The notes: a model not told the origin generated them from the letters alone. 46,418 nucleotides of DNA from Pseudomonadota bacterium (GCA_002747435.1 PDPH01000058.1:1-46418), one strand, 5' to 3'. Positions 17,469-27,819 are shown, numbered from the stretch's first letter. Program-made: numbers and translations.

Positions 17469-18584
17469 ATGAATTTTTCACCCCGTGAGCATGTGTTTAT
17501 GGCACGTGCTTTACAGTTAGCCCGACGCGGTTTATATACCACGCAGCCTAATCCCAGAGTAGGCTGCCTTATTGTGCATCATGGACGTATTGTCGGCGAA
17601 GGTTGGCATCAGCGAGCAGGGCAAGCCCATGCAGAAGTCTATGCTTTACAGCAGGCGGGTGAGCAGGCTCGCGGTGCAGAGGCCTATATTACCCTAGAGC
17701 CTTGCTTGCATTATGGGCGTACCCCACCTTGTGTTGATGCTTTGATTGCAGCGGGTATCCGGCGGGTTATTGTTGCCATGCAAGACCCTAATCCCCCAGT
17801 AGCAGGACAGGGATTGCAAGCTTTGCAAGCAGCAGGTATTGAAACAGCCGTCGGCTTATTGGAGCAAGAAGCCCGAGCGCTTAATCTAGGTTTTCTCAGT
17901 GCGATGGAACGTGCTAGACCTTTTGTCAGGCTCAAATTGGCGATGAGTCTAGATGGACGTACTGCAATGGCCGATGGTACTAGTCAATGGATTAGTGGCG
18001 AAGCAGCCCGTAAAGATGTGCAATATTGGCGGGCACAAGCGGCTGCTGTCTTAACGGGCATAGGTACTGTGTTACAAGACGATCCTGGTTTAAATGTGCG
18101 CCTGAAGGCTGAGAGTTTGGGGATTACAGGTGAAGTGCGTCAGCCGGTGCGAGTGGTATTGGATTCGCACTTGCGTTTTCCGGTACAAGCCAGAATGGCA
18201 AGTTTGCCAGGCAAGACGCGCGTTTATACTACTCAAGCAGCGAATGAGTGTCATCAGTTATTGCTTCAGCAAGGTGTTGAGGTGATTCATTTAGACGCTG
18301 AACAGTTAGCACTTAAAGCTGTCATGCAGCAGTTAATGCAAGAGCAATTGTATGAAGTCCATGTGGAAGCGGGAGCGAGCTTGGCGGCTGCTTTGCTGGA
18401 GCAAGGCTGGGTTGATGAACTTATTATTTATATGGCGCCGCATTTGATGGGGTCAAAGGCTTTGCCTTTGTTAAATTTGCCGCTGGACAATATGCAGGAT
18501 CGTATTGCTTTGCATATCCAAGAAATGCGCGCCATTGGTCAAGATTGGCGCATTATTGCTAAACCCGAGTACAAAAAGACTTAA
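17469..18584 (+). CDS. ribD: riboflavin deaminase/reductase
   Basis: 371 residues. The N-terminal deaminase domain has the zinc residues His54/Glu56 (AHAEV) and Cys79/Cys88 (EPCLHYGRTPPC). The C-terminal reductase domain starts near residue 150 with VRLKLAMSLDGRTAMADG and has the dinucleotide-binding AQAAAVLTGIGTVLQDDP. Together they carry out the second and third steps from GTP towards riboflavin. It starts 7 bases after nrdR and ends 2 bases before ribE. Confidence 0.97.
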   Translation: MNFSPREHVFMARALQLARRGLYTTQPNPRVGCLIVHHGRIVGEGWHQRAGQAHAEVYALQQAGEQARGAEAYITLEPCLHYGRTPPCVDALIAAGIRRVIVAMQDPNPPVAGQGLQALQAAGIETAVGLLEQEARALNLGFLSAMERARPFVRLKLAMSLDGRTAMADGTSQWISGEAARKDVQYWRAQAAAVLTGIGTVLQDDPGLNVRLKAESLGITGEVRQPVRVVLDSHLRFPVQARMASLPGKTRVYTTQAANECHQLLLQQGVEVIHLDAEQLALKAVMQQLMQEQLYEVHVEAGASLAAALLEQGWVDELIIYMAPHLMGSKALPLLNLPLDNMQDRIALHIQEMRAIGQDWRIIAKPEYKKT

Positions 18585-18586
18585 CA

Positions 18587-19246
18587 ATGTTTACAGGTAT
18601 TATTCAAGCGTTAGGTACGGTGCTAGACATGCAGCCCAAGGGCGGTGATATGCGCCTGAGTATTGCGACTGGCAAGCTAGACATGAGCGATGTTGTGCTA
18701 GGCGATAGTATTGCGGTGAACGGTGTATGCCTGACAGCGATTAGTGTCGGCGCACGGCAGTTCAGTGCGGATGTATCGCGTGAAACCTTATTATTAACGT
18801 CTCTGGGGCAATTATCGCGTGCCTCAGCCGTGAATTTGGAAAAGGCGCTAACGCTTTCAAGTCGCCTTGGGGGGCATTTGGTGAGCGGTCATGTGGATGG
18901 TTTAGGAGAAGTATTGAGTCGTCACGATGATGCTCGTTCTGTACGTTTTCAGATTAAAGTGCCTGATGCACTGGCTAAATACATTGCTATGAAAGGCTCT
19001 ATTTGTGTAGATGGCATAAGTCTTACGGTTAATGCAGTGAATGGTAGTGTGTTTGATTTGAATATTGTGCCGCATACCTTGCAAGAAACCATTATGAGTG
19101 GCTACCACAGTGGCACTAAGGTCAACCTGGAAGTGGATTTGCTGGCACGTTACCTAGAGCGCTTATGGCTAGGTGAACAAGCTTCACAAACAAGTAATCA
19201 GGGTATTACGGAAGCCTTTTTGCTTGAGAACGGTTTTCTTGGGTGA
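18587..19246 (+). CDS. ribE: riboflavin synthase alpha subunit
   Basis: 219 residues with two repeated lumazine-binding barrels, each starting with a similar motif: MFTGIIQALGTV at the start and LGGHLVSGHVDGLGEV from about residue 94. Conserved GDSIAVNGVCLTA and GSICVDGISLTVN halves mark the two repeats. It converts two lumazine molecules to riboflavin and one pyrimidinedione. ribBA and ribH, which often follow, are not here; the next gene is on the other strand. Confidence 0.97.
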   Translation: MFTGIIQALGTVLDMQPKGGDMRLSIATGKLDMSDVVLGDSIAVNGVCLTAISVGARQFSADVSRETLLLTSLGQLSRASAVNLEKALTLSSRLGGHLVSGHVDGLGEVLSRHDDARSVRFQIKVPDALAKYIAMKGSICVDGISLTVNAVNGSVFDLNIVPHTLQETIMSGYHSGTKVNLEVDLLARYLERLWLGEQASQTSNQGITEAFLLENGFLG

Positions 19247-19321
19247 GTTTTTTGCCAATTGAACCGTTAACAGGACTTTCCTTCACTTAACGCAGAGTCC
19301 GCCGGCGGGTGAAACGACTCG

Positions 19322-19711
19322 TTATGTTTTTAGCCATTTATACATGACGTAGCTATCTACATAGCCTAATTGAGGGTGTTTATAGGCCTTGGGGATGGTG
19401 CCTACGATATTAAAGCCAAGTTTTTTCCAAAGCCGAACGGCGACTTCATTGGTAGATACAACGCTATTAAACTGCATTGCCTCAAATCCCAGCTCGATTG
19501 CTTTATGTTGAGAATGCTCGCACAGACGACGAGCAATGCCTCTGTCTCTAGCCTCACTTGATACCATATAACCACAATTGCAAATGTGATGACTTGGCCC
19601 CATTGCATTGGGCTTAATGTAATAAGTACCAAGTACCAAATCATTTTCAACAAAAGCATAGGCTTTTAGTGGCGTTTCACACCATAGATCGAACGCTTGC
19701 TCAAGCGTCAT
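19322..19711 (-). CDS. GNAT N-acetyltransferase, start unclear
   Basis: The ATG at 19711 gives 129 residues with the GNAT acetyl-CoA motif MVSSEARDRGIARRLCEHSQ and the later NEVAVRLWKKLGF block. The first part of the fold is missing from this version. The same frame stays open upstream to 19807, reading IIREITKSDFESFWPTFSQ and on to the ATG, which is the usual N-terminal strand and helix of such proteins. There is no ATG, GTG or TTG in that stretch, only ATC (19807) or ATT (19804), and AGGGAGA stands six bases before the ATC. Either a rare start is used, or the start has mutated. The substrate is unknown. Confidence 0.75.
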   Translation of the reverse strand: MTLEQAFDLWCETPLKAYAFVENDLVLGTYYIKPNAMGPSHHICNCGYMVSSEARDRGIARRLCEHSQHKAIELGFEAMQFNSVVSTNEVAVRLWKKLGFNIVGTIPKAYKHPQLGYVDSYVMYKWLKT

Positions 19712-19888
19712 GTCAGCGTCAAACGCGTAGGTTTCTTGAGCCTGAATAATCTGCGAAAACGTTGGCCAAAACGACTCAAAATCTGATTTTGTGATTTCCC
19801 TAATGATAAAGTTTCTCCCTAGAACGTAATGTTGTCACGACCTGTGAGAAAGCAAATGCTCTCTGCACAGGTCGTTAAATGATGAGAT

Positions 19889-22456
19889 TTAAGATTTAGG
19901 TTTGCTATTGTCAGGATCGTATAGCGCCCCATAGCCAACCGCTTCTACCTTTACAGGATAGGTTTCATTAAAATACTCAATCATTAATTCACGCCCAACT
20001 TGGCAATACTCAAATGGCAAGTAACCTAAGCCGATATTTTTGCCTAAACTAGGACCGTAAGCGATGCTGGTCAGGTAGGAACGACGGCCTTTGGAATCGA
20101 CTAATGTTTCGCCTGTTGCAGGATTCATAATCGGGCATGAACCCACTGGATAGCGAGCTACGTTTTGGGCATCCACATTGTCAATCATGCTCAAGGTACA
20201 CAAGCAAGCAGCTTGGTGTTCAAGCTCACGCTGTTTCAGGTAAGCGGCTTTACCATAAAAATCGGCTGCTTTGACTTTGGGACGTGCCAAGTCTGCTTCC
20301 AGTAAATTATATTGTGTTAGCAGATCAGCATTTTGCAAACGTAAACTTTTTTCCATCCGCCGACTATTAGCATAGGTTTCAATCCCTACTGGTGTTACGC
20401 CTAGCTCATAGAAGGCATCCCACAATGCTAGTCCATCCTCATACTTGAAGTGTAATTCCCAGCCTTGTTCACCAACATAGGAAATACGGAAGGCCAGTAC
20501 TGGCACGCCTTTAATCGTCAACTCACGCAAAGCAGCAAAGGGAAAGTTTTCCTGTGTCCAAGCGGCGGGGTCATCCGCTAGCTTTTGTACCGTCTCACGC
20601 GCATTGGGTCCCCACACACCTAAACAGCCGTAATCAGTTGTGCAGTTTTCGACATGGACATACTTAAAGCCTTTGTCTTGTGCCATGCGTTTGATATAGA
20701 TGTAATCACGGTGTCCAGCATCAGCACCATCAATGACGCGGTAATGTTCAGTTCCTAAGCGCAATACAGTTAAGTCAGCACGTACACCGCCTTGATCATC
20801 AAGGAAGTGGGTATAAATACCTTTGCCGACTGGCGTATCACCACCAACTTTGGCAACGCAAAGGTATTCCAGCAAGTCAGCCGCATCCGCACCTGTGACA
20901 TCAATAACGCAAAAATGGCAAAGGTTGATCATACCTACATCTTCAGAGAGCTTGAGATGTTCAGCATTAGACACTCGCCAGAAATGGCGATTATCCCACT
21001 CGTTTTCACGCACAGGCACTTTGTCACCATAGGTTTCCAGTAAGTGTTCGTTACTGGCATAACCGTGTGCACGCTCCCAACCTGCTAATTCCATGAAATA
21101 GCCACCTAGGGCTTTTTCTCGCTCATAAAATGGACTGTGGAAGATATTGCGTCCTTTGCTATAAGGCTCACGGTTATGTACGGGAGGATTATAGATTTTA
21201 AACGCCGCTTCATAACAACGGTCGTGGATATACTGTTCATTCCGTTGGAAAGGGTAATGACGAGCAGTATCAATCGCAGCGTGATCAATGGTTGTGCGAC
21301 CATCTGTCATCCAGTCGGCTACAATCTTGCCAATACCGGGGGCATCTTTAACCCAGACGGCCTCTGCATACCACAATCCACGTACATTAGCGGACTCGCC
21401 AATGGAGGCTCCACCATCCGTAGTGACTTGTAGCAAGCCATTAAACGACCATTTTTCGTCATAGCCTAGTTCAGCCAGCAGCGGAGTTAACTCCATGGCG
21501 CGCTCCAATGGCTTCATGACTTGTTCCAATTCCAAATCGCGCTGGGAGGGGGATAGGCGTGCCCGCTCTTTTTCCAGTAGATCGCGCGGATGGCACAAGC
21601 GTGGGGCTTTTTCTTCGTAATAACCCCACTCAATTTGTCCCCCTTCCGTTGTTTTGGGGTCACCTGTATCGCGCAAGTAGGCTGAATTACCCTGGTCGCG
21701 TAGCAAAGGATAACCAATTTCCTTGCCTGTATTGGCAAACTCATTAAAGGGTTTGAAGAAGGTCAATGGATGATCGACTGGCATAATCGGCAAATCTTCT
21801 CCAGCCATATTAGCGATTAAACGTCCCCATAAGCCAGCGCACACAATCACATAATCGGCTGCAATATAACCTTTGCTGGTTTCCACCCCTTGAATGCGAC
21901 CATTTTCAATGTTTAGGCTGATTGCTGCGGTATTGGCGAAGGCTTGTAATTTGCCGGTTTTTTCTGCGGCTTCCACCAATTCACCGGCGACCATTTGTGA
22001 GCGCGGAACGACTAAGCCAGCATCAGGATCCCACAAAGCGCCCTGAATGACGTCCTCTTCTAATAAAGGGCATTTCTGTTTGGCTTCAGCAGGGCTTACT
22101 AAACTAAGACGTGTGCCAAAGGCCTTGCCAAGTGAGACACGACGCTTAAGCTCTTCCATGCGTTCATCATCACCTACACGTGCGACTTCCAGACCACCAA
22201 TACGCTCATAACGGCCTAGTTTCTCAAAGAAGTTGATGCTGTAGGTGGTGGTATAAACGGTCATTAAATCATGAGCTGTATTGAAGCAGAAGTCAGAAGC
22301 GTGAGCGGTAGAGCCTATGTCAGTGGGAATGGCTGATTTATCAATACCGACAATATTATCCCAGCCACGCTCAATCAAATGATGCGCGACGGCTGCTCCA
22401 ACAATACCGCCTTGTCCAATAATGACGACTTTTGCGTGTTCAGGTAATTTTGCCAT
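19889..22456 (-). CDS. FAD-dependent dimethylglycine/sarcosine dehydrogenase-like protein
   Basis: 855 residues. A DAO-type FAD domain opens with VVIIGQGGIVGAAVAHHL, followed by IGSTAHASDF (His52 is in the place where such enzymes attach FAD). After the FAD domain come a central FAO_M-like segment and, from about residue 480, GcvT-like folate-binding domains (for example GVRADLTVLRL and the C-terminal segment near 770-850). This order is that of dimethylglycine or sarcosine dehydrogenases, which remove N-methyl groups and pass them to tetrahydrofolate. Substrate cannot be fixed from sequence. AGGAGA sits 9 bases before the ATG. glyA and the riboflavin genes lie nearby, so glycine, one-carbon and flavin supply are close together. 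Confidence 0.85.
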   Translation of the reverse strand: MAKLPEHAKVVIIGQGGIVGAAVAHHLIERGWDNIVGIDKSAIPTDIGSTAHASDFCFNTAHDLMTVYTTTYSINFFEKLGRYERIGGLEVARVGDDERMEELKRRVSLGKAFGTRLSLVSPAEAKQKCPLLEEDVIQGALWDPDAGLVVPRSQMVAGELVEAAEKTGKLQAFANTAAISLNIENGRIQGVETSKGYIAADYVIVCAGLWGRLIANMAGEDLPIMPVDHPLTFFKPFNEFANTGKEIGYPLLRDQGNSAYLRDTGDPKTTEGGQIEWGYYEEKAPRLCHPRDLLEKERARLSPSQRDLELEQVMKPLERAMELTPLLAELGYDEKWSFNGLLQVTTDGGASIGESANVRGLWYAEAVWVKDAPGIGKIVADWMTDGRTTIDHAAIDTARHYPFQRNEQYIHDRCYEAAFKIYNPPVHNREPYSKGRNIFHSPFYEREKALGGYFMELAGWERAHGYASNEHLLETYGDKVPVRENEWDNRHFWRVSNAEHLKLSEDVGMINLCHFCVIDVTGADAADLLEYLCVAKVGGDTPVGKGIYTHFLDDQGGVRADLTVLRLGTEHYRVIDGADAGHRDYIYIKRMAQDKGFKYVHVENCTTDYGCLGVWGPNARETVQKLADDPAAWTQENFPFAALRELTIKGVPVLAFRISYVGEQGWELHFKYEDGLALWDAFYELGVTPVGIETYANSRRMEKSLRLQNADLLTQYNLLEADLARPKVKAADFYGKAAYLKQRELEHQAACLCTLSMIDNVDAQNVARYPVGSCPIMNPATGETLVDSKGRRSYLTSIAYGPSLGKNIGLGYLPFEYCQVGRELMIEYFNETYPVKVEAVGYGALYDPDNSKPKS

Positions 22457-22751
22457 TCAAGATGTCTCCTCGGTTAGCATGCTGTATAGGAATAGAGCCG
22501 GGAGTATGGAGACAGCGGCTATAGCGGGGGCGGCCAAACCATGACAACTCTCGGCGAAATATAATTATGACGCCTAATAGGATTGTTTGTCGTTAAGAAC
22601 ATCCATTAGGTGGACATGAGTGGATTCTAAACTAGGCTTGATAAGGAGTTCAAACCTAAATCAAGGCTACTTTTTAAATAAACGCTTGCCCCTTGCTGCA
22701 TTTTCCTCATAATGCTTGCCCCATCTTAATTTATTATTAAAAGTTATACTC

Positions 22752-25148
22752 ATGTCTACTATTGCTCAACGTATTGCCCACGAACTAAGCGTTTCCGATA
22801 AACAAATTCTGGCCGCCATGCAACTGCTGGATGAAGGCGCAACGGTGCCATTTATTGCTCGCTATCGAAAGGAAGCAACGGGGGGCCTAGATGATGGGCA
22901 ACTGCGTACTTTGGAAGAACGCTTGGGCTATTTGCGTGAGCTGGATGAGCGGCGTGAATCCATTCTGAAAAGTATTGCAGAGCAGGGCAAGCTTAGCCCG
23001 GAATTGAGTCAGGCTATTCAAGCAGCAGATACCAAAACGCGCTTGGAAGATTTATATCTGCCTTACAAGCCAAAACGCCGTACCAAAGGGCAGATTGCAA
23101 TTGAAGCAGGTCTTGCACCTTTGGCAGAGGCATTATTGGCACAGCCTGAGCTGAATCCAGAAGCTGAGGCCGCTCAGTACATTAATCATGATGAAGCCTT
23201 TAAAGATGCTTTCAAAGATGAAAAAGGGGTATTGGAGGGCGCAAAGTTTATCTTGATGGAGCGTTTTGCAGAAGATGCTGAGCTTGTGGGTAAATTGCGT
23301 GAGCGGCTTAATGAAAAAGGCCAGTTAAGTTCAAGCCTTGTTAAAGATAAAGCAGTGGAAGGGGCGAAGTACCGTGATTATTTTGAGAAGACGGATGATT
23401 TGCACAAAATCCCTTCCCACCGTGCTTTGGCGATGTTTCGTGGTCGTAATGAGGGTTTTCTTAGCCTCAAGCTGGATGTGGCACATGAGGAAGCGGGCTT
23501 ACACCCTTGCGAGAGAATAATCGCTCGGCATGTTGGCATTGCAGACCAAGGTCGGGCAGCCGATGCGTGGTTAATGGATGTGGTGCATTGGACTTGGAAG
23601 GTAAAGCTGCATCTTAAACTGGAAACCGAATTACTGGCTGATTTGCGTCAGCGTGCTGAAGAAGAAGCTATTCGAGTTTTTGCACATAACCTTAAAGATT
23701 TATTGCTAGCAGCACCTGCCGGTCAACGTGCAACTTTAGGGCTTGATCCGGGCTTGCGTACTGGGGTGAAAGTTGCCGTCATTGATAATACCGGCCAGTT
23801 TATTGATTATGCCACGATTTATCCACATGCTCCGAAAAATCAATGGGATGAATCGATAGCTGTTTTAGCTAAATTGGCTGAAAAATATCAAATTGAATTG
23901 CTGGCCATTGGTAATGGCACTGCTTCGCGTGAAACGGATAAGCTTTGTGCGGATTTAATTAAACGCCATCCTGAATTAAAACTGCAAAAAGTGATGGTGA
24001 ATGAGGCAGGGGCATCGGTTTATTCTGCCTCTGAGACAGCCGCTAAAGAGTTTCCTGATCTGGATGTGACAATACGGGGTGCTATCTCTATTGCGCGCCG
24101 CCTGCAAGATCCTTTGGCTGAGCTGGTAAAGATTGAGCCTAAGTCCATTGGCGTAGGGCAGTATCAACATGATGTAAGCCAAATGCAATTAGCCAAAAAT
24201 CTGGATAAGGTGGTAGAAGATTGTGTCAACCATGTGGGCGTAGAGGTCAATACGGCATCAGCGGCTTTATTGCGGCGCGTAGCAGGTTTGAATCAAACTA
24301 TTGCCGATAATATTGTTGCGTTTCGTAATCAAAAAGGTCGCTTTAATAAGCGTCAGACTTTATTGGAAGTGCCGCGCCTAGGGGTAAAAACCTTTGAACA
24401 GGCGGCAGGCTTTTTGCGTATTCATGGTGGCGAGAATCCCTTGGATGCTTCTGCGGTACACCCCGAAAGCTACACCATAGTCAGCCGTATTGCTGAAAAA
24501 AGTGATGTCACACTGAGCCAATTAATAGGGAATAGCGCATTATTAAAAACACTGGATCCCGCGCAGTTTACCGATGAGCAATTTGGCTTGCCGACGGTGA
24601 CAGATATTATTGCTGAGCTGGATAAGCCCGGGCGTGATCCGCGTCCCGCTTTTAAAACAGCCCGCTTGATGGAAGGTGTGGAAACACTGGCTGATCTCAA
24701 GCCACAGATGGTGTTAGAAGGTACGATTACTAATGTTACGCAATTTGGTGCTTTTGTAGATATTGGTGTGCATCAGGATGGTTTAGTGCATATTTCCATG
24801 CTGTCTGAACGCTTTGTGAAAGACCCGCATGCTATTGTTAAGGCAGGGGATATTGTTAAGGTCAAAGTGCTGGAAGTGGATCAAGCACGCCAGCGGATTG
24901 CCTTGAGCATGCGTTTAGAGGACAAAACTGAGCGTGAGGCGAAACGTGAAACTAAAGCAGCTCGTCAAGATAAGCAGAAACATAAACGTCAGGAAAATCG
25001 CCCTGCCAATAAAGACTATCAGAGCAAAGCAGGCAAGCCACAAGCTAAACCTCAAGCCAAATCTCAGTCAACACCTTCAAGTAAGGATAAAAGACCCATC
25101 AATAATGCTTTTGCAGCGGCATTTGCCCGTGCTCGGGAAAAGAAGTAA
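22752..25148 (+). CDS. tex: Tex RNA-binding transcription accessory protein
   Basis: 798 residues from ATG 22752 ([18 protein letters not shown]); an in-frame ATG at 22716 adds an unlikely hydrophobic lead. Order of parts: N-terminal Tex helices, a YqgF/RNase H-like domain with [16 protein letters not shown] near residue 335, helix-hairpin-helix segments, and an S1 RNA-binding domain from about 650 ([19 protein letters not shown]). The last 70 residues are a Lys/Gln-rich disordered tail. Tex acts in the cytoplasm on RNA and transcription; its exact role is debated. Divergent from the FAD dehydrogenase gene. Confidence 0.96.
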   Translation: MSTIAQRIAHELSVSDKQILAAMQLLDEGATVPFIARYRKEATGGLDDGQLRTLEERLGYLRELDERRESILKSIAEQGKLSPELSQAIQAADTKTRLEDLYLPYKPKRRTKGQIAIEAGLAPLAEALLAQPELNPEAEAAQYINHDEAFKDAFKDEKGVLEGAKFILMERFAEDAELVGKLRERLNEKGQLSSSLVKDKAVEGAKYRDYFEKTDDLHKIPSHRALAMFRGRNEGFLSLKLDVAHEEAGLHPCERIIARHVGIADQGRAADAWLMDVVHWTWKVKLHLKLETELLADLRQRAEEEAIRVFAHNLKDLLLAAPAGQRATLGLDPGLRTGVKVAVIDNTGQFIDYATIYPHAPKNQWDESIAVLAKLAEKYQIELLAIGNGTASRETDKLCADLIKRHPELKLQKVMVNEAGASVYSASETAAKEFPDLDVTIRGAISIARRLQDPLAELVKIEPKSIGVGQYQHDVSQMQLAKNLDKVVEDCVNHVGVEVNTASAALLRRVAGLNQTIADNIVAFRNQKGRFNKRQTLLEVPRLGVKTFEQAAGFLRIHGGENPLDASAVHPESYTIVSRIAEKSDVTLSQLIGNSALLKTLDPAQFTDEQFGLPTVTDIIAELDKPGRDPRPAFKTARLMEGVETLADLKPQMVLEGTITNVTQFGAFVDIGVHQDGLVHISMLSERFVKDPHAIVKAGDIVKVKVLEVDQARQRIALSMRLEDKTEREAKRETKAARQDKQKHKRQENRPANKDYQSKAGKPQAKPQAKSQSTPSSKDKRPINNAFAAAFARAREKK

Positions 25149-25219
25149 CTACTTTATCCGGCCATTAGTGACATTGAGCATACGCGGACGAAAGCCAGAC
25201 ACTAACTATAAAAAACAGA

Positions 25220-25276
25220 ACTTGACCTGACAGCTACCTTCACCGGTAACTGCCAGACCAAGTCTGGATGACTACA
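25220..25276 (+). repeat. IS481-type right end, copy 2 (solo)
   Basis: CTGACAG (25227-25233) and CTGCCAG (25250-25256) enclose TACC/GGTA, with outer arms ACTTG and CAAGT, and the block ends in ACTACA. Just upstream, AACTTGACCTGA could encode the last residues of an IS481 transposase, but no further transposase sequence is left. It ends 40 bases beyond the stop of the minus-strand DUF1566 gene and is followed in that direction by TTCTGTTTTTT, so it could act as that gene's terminator. Confidence 0.6.
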
Positions 25277-25315
25277 ACTAATTAACTACAATCCAACACA
25301 TCATAGCCGTTCTGA

Positions 25316-26071
25316 TTATTTCTTGGTTTTCACCAATAAAACATAACGAGCTTTTTCCACACGATCTGGATCAGGCTGAGAATACTGTGTAGTCTCTTTC
25401 TCACCACGGCTTTCGCCACCACGATAAGCAGCGACAATACTTCCATCACTCATATCCAGTGCGAAAACACGCGGGTATGTTTTTCCTTGCTCTTCTGTGG
25501 CTGCTACCGACTCCTCTTTAGTCATTGGACTCCAGTTCTTTTCTCTTTGGGTCGTGTGTCTCTTAGGCGTAGAAGACCACAGATAGGGCGAACTACCATA
25601 GCGAAGAAACAGTCCATTACTGTTTTCCTGCCTGTACTTCAACTCTTTGGCAAACGGGAACAACTCACTGTTAATGGCCGGGAAGACATAGCGGTTATCA
25701 GTGATACGCATCAGCTCCTTAATATTGGCCACCCGCCAGCCCTCGGCTTTTTGCTGTTCGGTGACTGCATTCAATGCCGCTTCCCAAGTGGCGAACTCGG
25801 TAGCAGGGCCTTCACAACGCTCCTCATCAGCTGAGACGTAAGTCTGTCCGACAAGACAACGCGACCAAACCAAACCATCTCCTGTATTAACTACTTCACC
25901 GCCATTTGCCTGAAAATTACTTGCGGGAATATCGGCCGTCACATTGTCACCGTGTTGATAGGTACGATCCACAACCGCACCCTCAGCCCAAACATTGCTT
26001 GCCATGAGTCCACAGGTAGCAAGTGCACATACCCAGAGCGTACGCCCTGTTTGTAGTGTATTTTTAAACAT
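25316..26071 (-). CDS. secreted DUF1566 (Lcl C-terminal-like) protein
   Basis: 251 residues with a signal peptide (residues 1 to about 28, ending VWAEGAV). The rest matches the DUF1566 pattern: GLVWSRCLVGQTY, a TWEAALNAV segment, WRVANIKELMRITDN and, later, LWSST and VFALDMSDGS. Such domains occur on many secreted or surface proteins and their ligand is not established. It follows the larger DUF1566 gene by 44 bases and is probably in the same transcript. Confidence 0.8.
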   Translation of the reverse strand: MFKNTLQTGRTLWVCALATCGLMASNVWAEGAVVDRTYQHGDNVTADIPASNFQANGGEVVNTGDGLVWSRCLVGQTYVSADEERCEGPATEFATWEAALNAVTEQQKAEGWRVANIKELMRITDNRYVFPAINSELFPFAKELKYRQENSNGLFLRYGSSPYLWSSTPKRHTTQREKNWSPMTKEESVAATEEQGKTYPRVFALDMSDGSIVAAYRGGESRGEKETTQYSQPDPDRVEKARYVLLVKTKK

Positions 26072-26115
26072 AATAAGACCTTTCTATTAAATCTGTGTTA
26101 TCGAAGGCAATCAAC

Positions 26116-27630
26116 TTATTTTGAGACCGCAATCAGTGAACTTTTAGCATACGAGCTATGTGGATCTGCCACATTAAAGCTACCATCAGGCAACATAGTC
26201 CATACACGATCAAACTTCACCGTATAAGGTCCAGAATAACCATCGCGCTGAGTCGCTTCGGCAGTCACCGTTCTTGTCCAGTAAGAACTACGCACTCTCT
26301 TATAACGCGTATCTACTAGGTTGGGGTCAGTTTCATCGGCTGGAACGCTATAGATACTCATTAACCAGCCTGCTTGTGCTTGCATCACAACCTCTGGATC
26401 AGAGCTATTAAGATTAATCACATCGAATAGCTCTGCTTTGCTCGGTACTTGCCAATTACTCTTGCCACACAATTGCATTTCATTGAGCTTGGCAAGATAA
26501 GTAGCTGTCGTACAATTGCCAATACCACCGCACTTAGTCCAATCATCTTCCGGGTTTTCCTTTTTACCTAAACCCTGACTCTCATCATAATAAACGTAAT
26601 CCCACTGGGAATCGCGCAGGCCACGTTTATCGTCTTCACCACTTTCTGGCAGTTTGGCATAAGTCTTACGTTCCCAAACTAGGCCGGTAGTATTGTCTTT
26701 CACACAAGCCCACTCTTCAGCAGTATTAGCCAGCTCGGCACCCTTTTCATCCAGTTTGGTAAAGTCGAAACCGGCATGACCATTCGCAGAATTGGGATAA
26801 GTGACATCACGCCCTGTGGAACAATCTTGCTTTGAGTTATCCGCACATGTTGTACCATTACTGCCTTGTAAAACACCCGCAGAATAGGTCACACCGGTGT
26901 CGTTGATTTTAGGGGTTGTCGCTGTTTGAGCGCCGGAATTACCGGAATTATCTGAACCCGAGTTATCATGAACTATTATATCGGTGACGCTAGCTGTTTG
27001 TAGCTTAATACCTGCCGAAGGATTACTTAATGTAAAGGTCAGGTTCCAATCACCGTTACTCTCGCCATCAGACTTGAATGGAAAGACCATCTTTGGTTGA
27101 GAATGATCTTTATAAAGTTTGATTGTGCCTTTCACTTTTGTTGGGTCTTTAAGAATCTTGCTGACATCTTTCCCATTTTTATCAGTCAGGGCATAATCCA
27201 CAGTGATGGCATTGCTTTCTGACAGGCCACCGACGTACACAAAGTCATCAACCGTTACGGTTATTCGCAGCAGGTTACACTTTGCACTCTCATCAAACGC
27301 AAGACTCTTGGAACAGGCATAGGTGGTATATGACGTGCCACCATAGTTCCACTCTCTTTCATAATGATCCCCAACTTCATACAGCGGATAGTTAATATCC
27401 TCCCGTAATGCGGATATCACTTTTGGCTTTGAGGCTCCACCTGAACCAGAGTTATCGGAACCGGAGTTGTCTGAACCAGAGTTATCGGAACCAGAGTTGT
27501 CTGAACCAGAGTTGTTTGAACCAGAATCTGTTTGAAGAGTGGGTTTGTCATCAAGGCCACAAGCAGATAACAAAACACACAACGAACCGACCAACAATAG
27601 CCGGGAAGTGGTGATAGATTTAAATAACAT
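26116..27630 (-). CDS. DUF1566 lipoprotein with SGSDN repeats
   Basis: 504 residues. A lipoprotein signal with the lipobox LLSAC (Cys24) is followed by a spacer of SGSDN repeats, an Ig-like domain (about 70-225) and then a DUF1566 domain from about residue 245, with VWERKTYAKL, NWQVPSKAELFDV and YWTRTV. The spacer is encoded by five to six 15-base units at 27441-27530. Together with the second DUF1566 gene it probably forms an operon preceded by a Fur-like box. It is likely outer-membrane anchored and surface exposed, but this is inference. Confidence 0.8.
   Translation of the reverse strand: MLFKSITTSRLLLVGSLCVLLSACGLDDKPTLQTDSGSNNSGSDNSGSDNSGSDNSGSDNSGSGGASKPKVISALREDINYPLYEVGDHYEREWNYGGTSYTTYACSKSLAFDESAKCNLLRITVTVDDFVYVGGLSESNAITVDYALTDKNGKDVSKILKDPTKVKGTIKLYKDHSQPKMVFPFKSDGESNGDWNLTFTLSNPSAGIKLQTASVTDIIVHDNSGSDNSGNSGAQTATTPKINDTGVTYSAGVLQGSNGTTCADNSKQDCSTGRDVTYPNSANGHAGFDFTKLDEKGAELANTAEEWACVKDNTTGLVWERKTYAKLPESGEDDKRGLRDSQWDYVYYDESQGLGKKENPEDDWTKCGGIGNCTTATYLAKLNEMQLCGKSNWQVPSKAELFDVINLNSSDPEVVMQAQAGWLMSIYSVPADETDPNLVDTRYKRVRSSYWTRTVTAEATQRDGYSGPYTVKFDRVWTMLPDGSFNVADPHSSYAKSSLIAVSK
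27441..27530 (-). repeat. 15-base tandem repeat in DUF1566 gene
   Basis: Six units of the form CTGAACCAGAGTTAT (27441-27455 onward), the last degenerate. Alternate units differ in a regular way, giving a 30-base higher-order period. The unit is five codons, so a change of copy number lengthens or shortens the linker without a frameshift. Confidence 0.9.
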
Positions 27631-27800
27631 GAGGATGTTCCCTTCGGATAGGTTATGAATATTAATTTTCCAGCAACAAACGCCAGAGAAAATGAGGCTA
27701 AAGCAAAAAGTAAAACGCCGTATCGTGATTCGCCAAGTTGACTACTTGTTATCCCAGCGACATCTTGCGGTTATTCAATCACAAACTGTTTGATAACACA

Positions 27801-27819
27801 AATAATAATAGTTATCATT
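27801..27819 (-). promoter_or_regulatory. Fur box upstream of the DUF1566 pair
   Basis: AATAATAATAGTTATCATT matches the 19-base Fur consensus at 13 positions. It overlaps one arm of a TGATAAC/GTTATCA inverted repeat (27791-27797 and 27811-27817). It lies about 170 bases before the first gene, so repression by iron is plausible but needs the start site. Confidence 0.55.

Noticed and set aside
22457..22751. Glycine riboswitch upstream of the FAD dehydrogenase
   Set aside because: The leader does not show the conserved blocks of a glycine aptamer.
27441..27530. CRISPR array
   Set aside because: The units are contiguous 15-base coding repeats without spacers.
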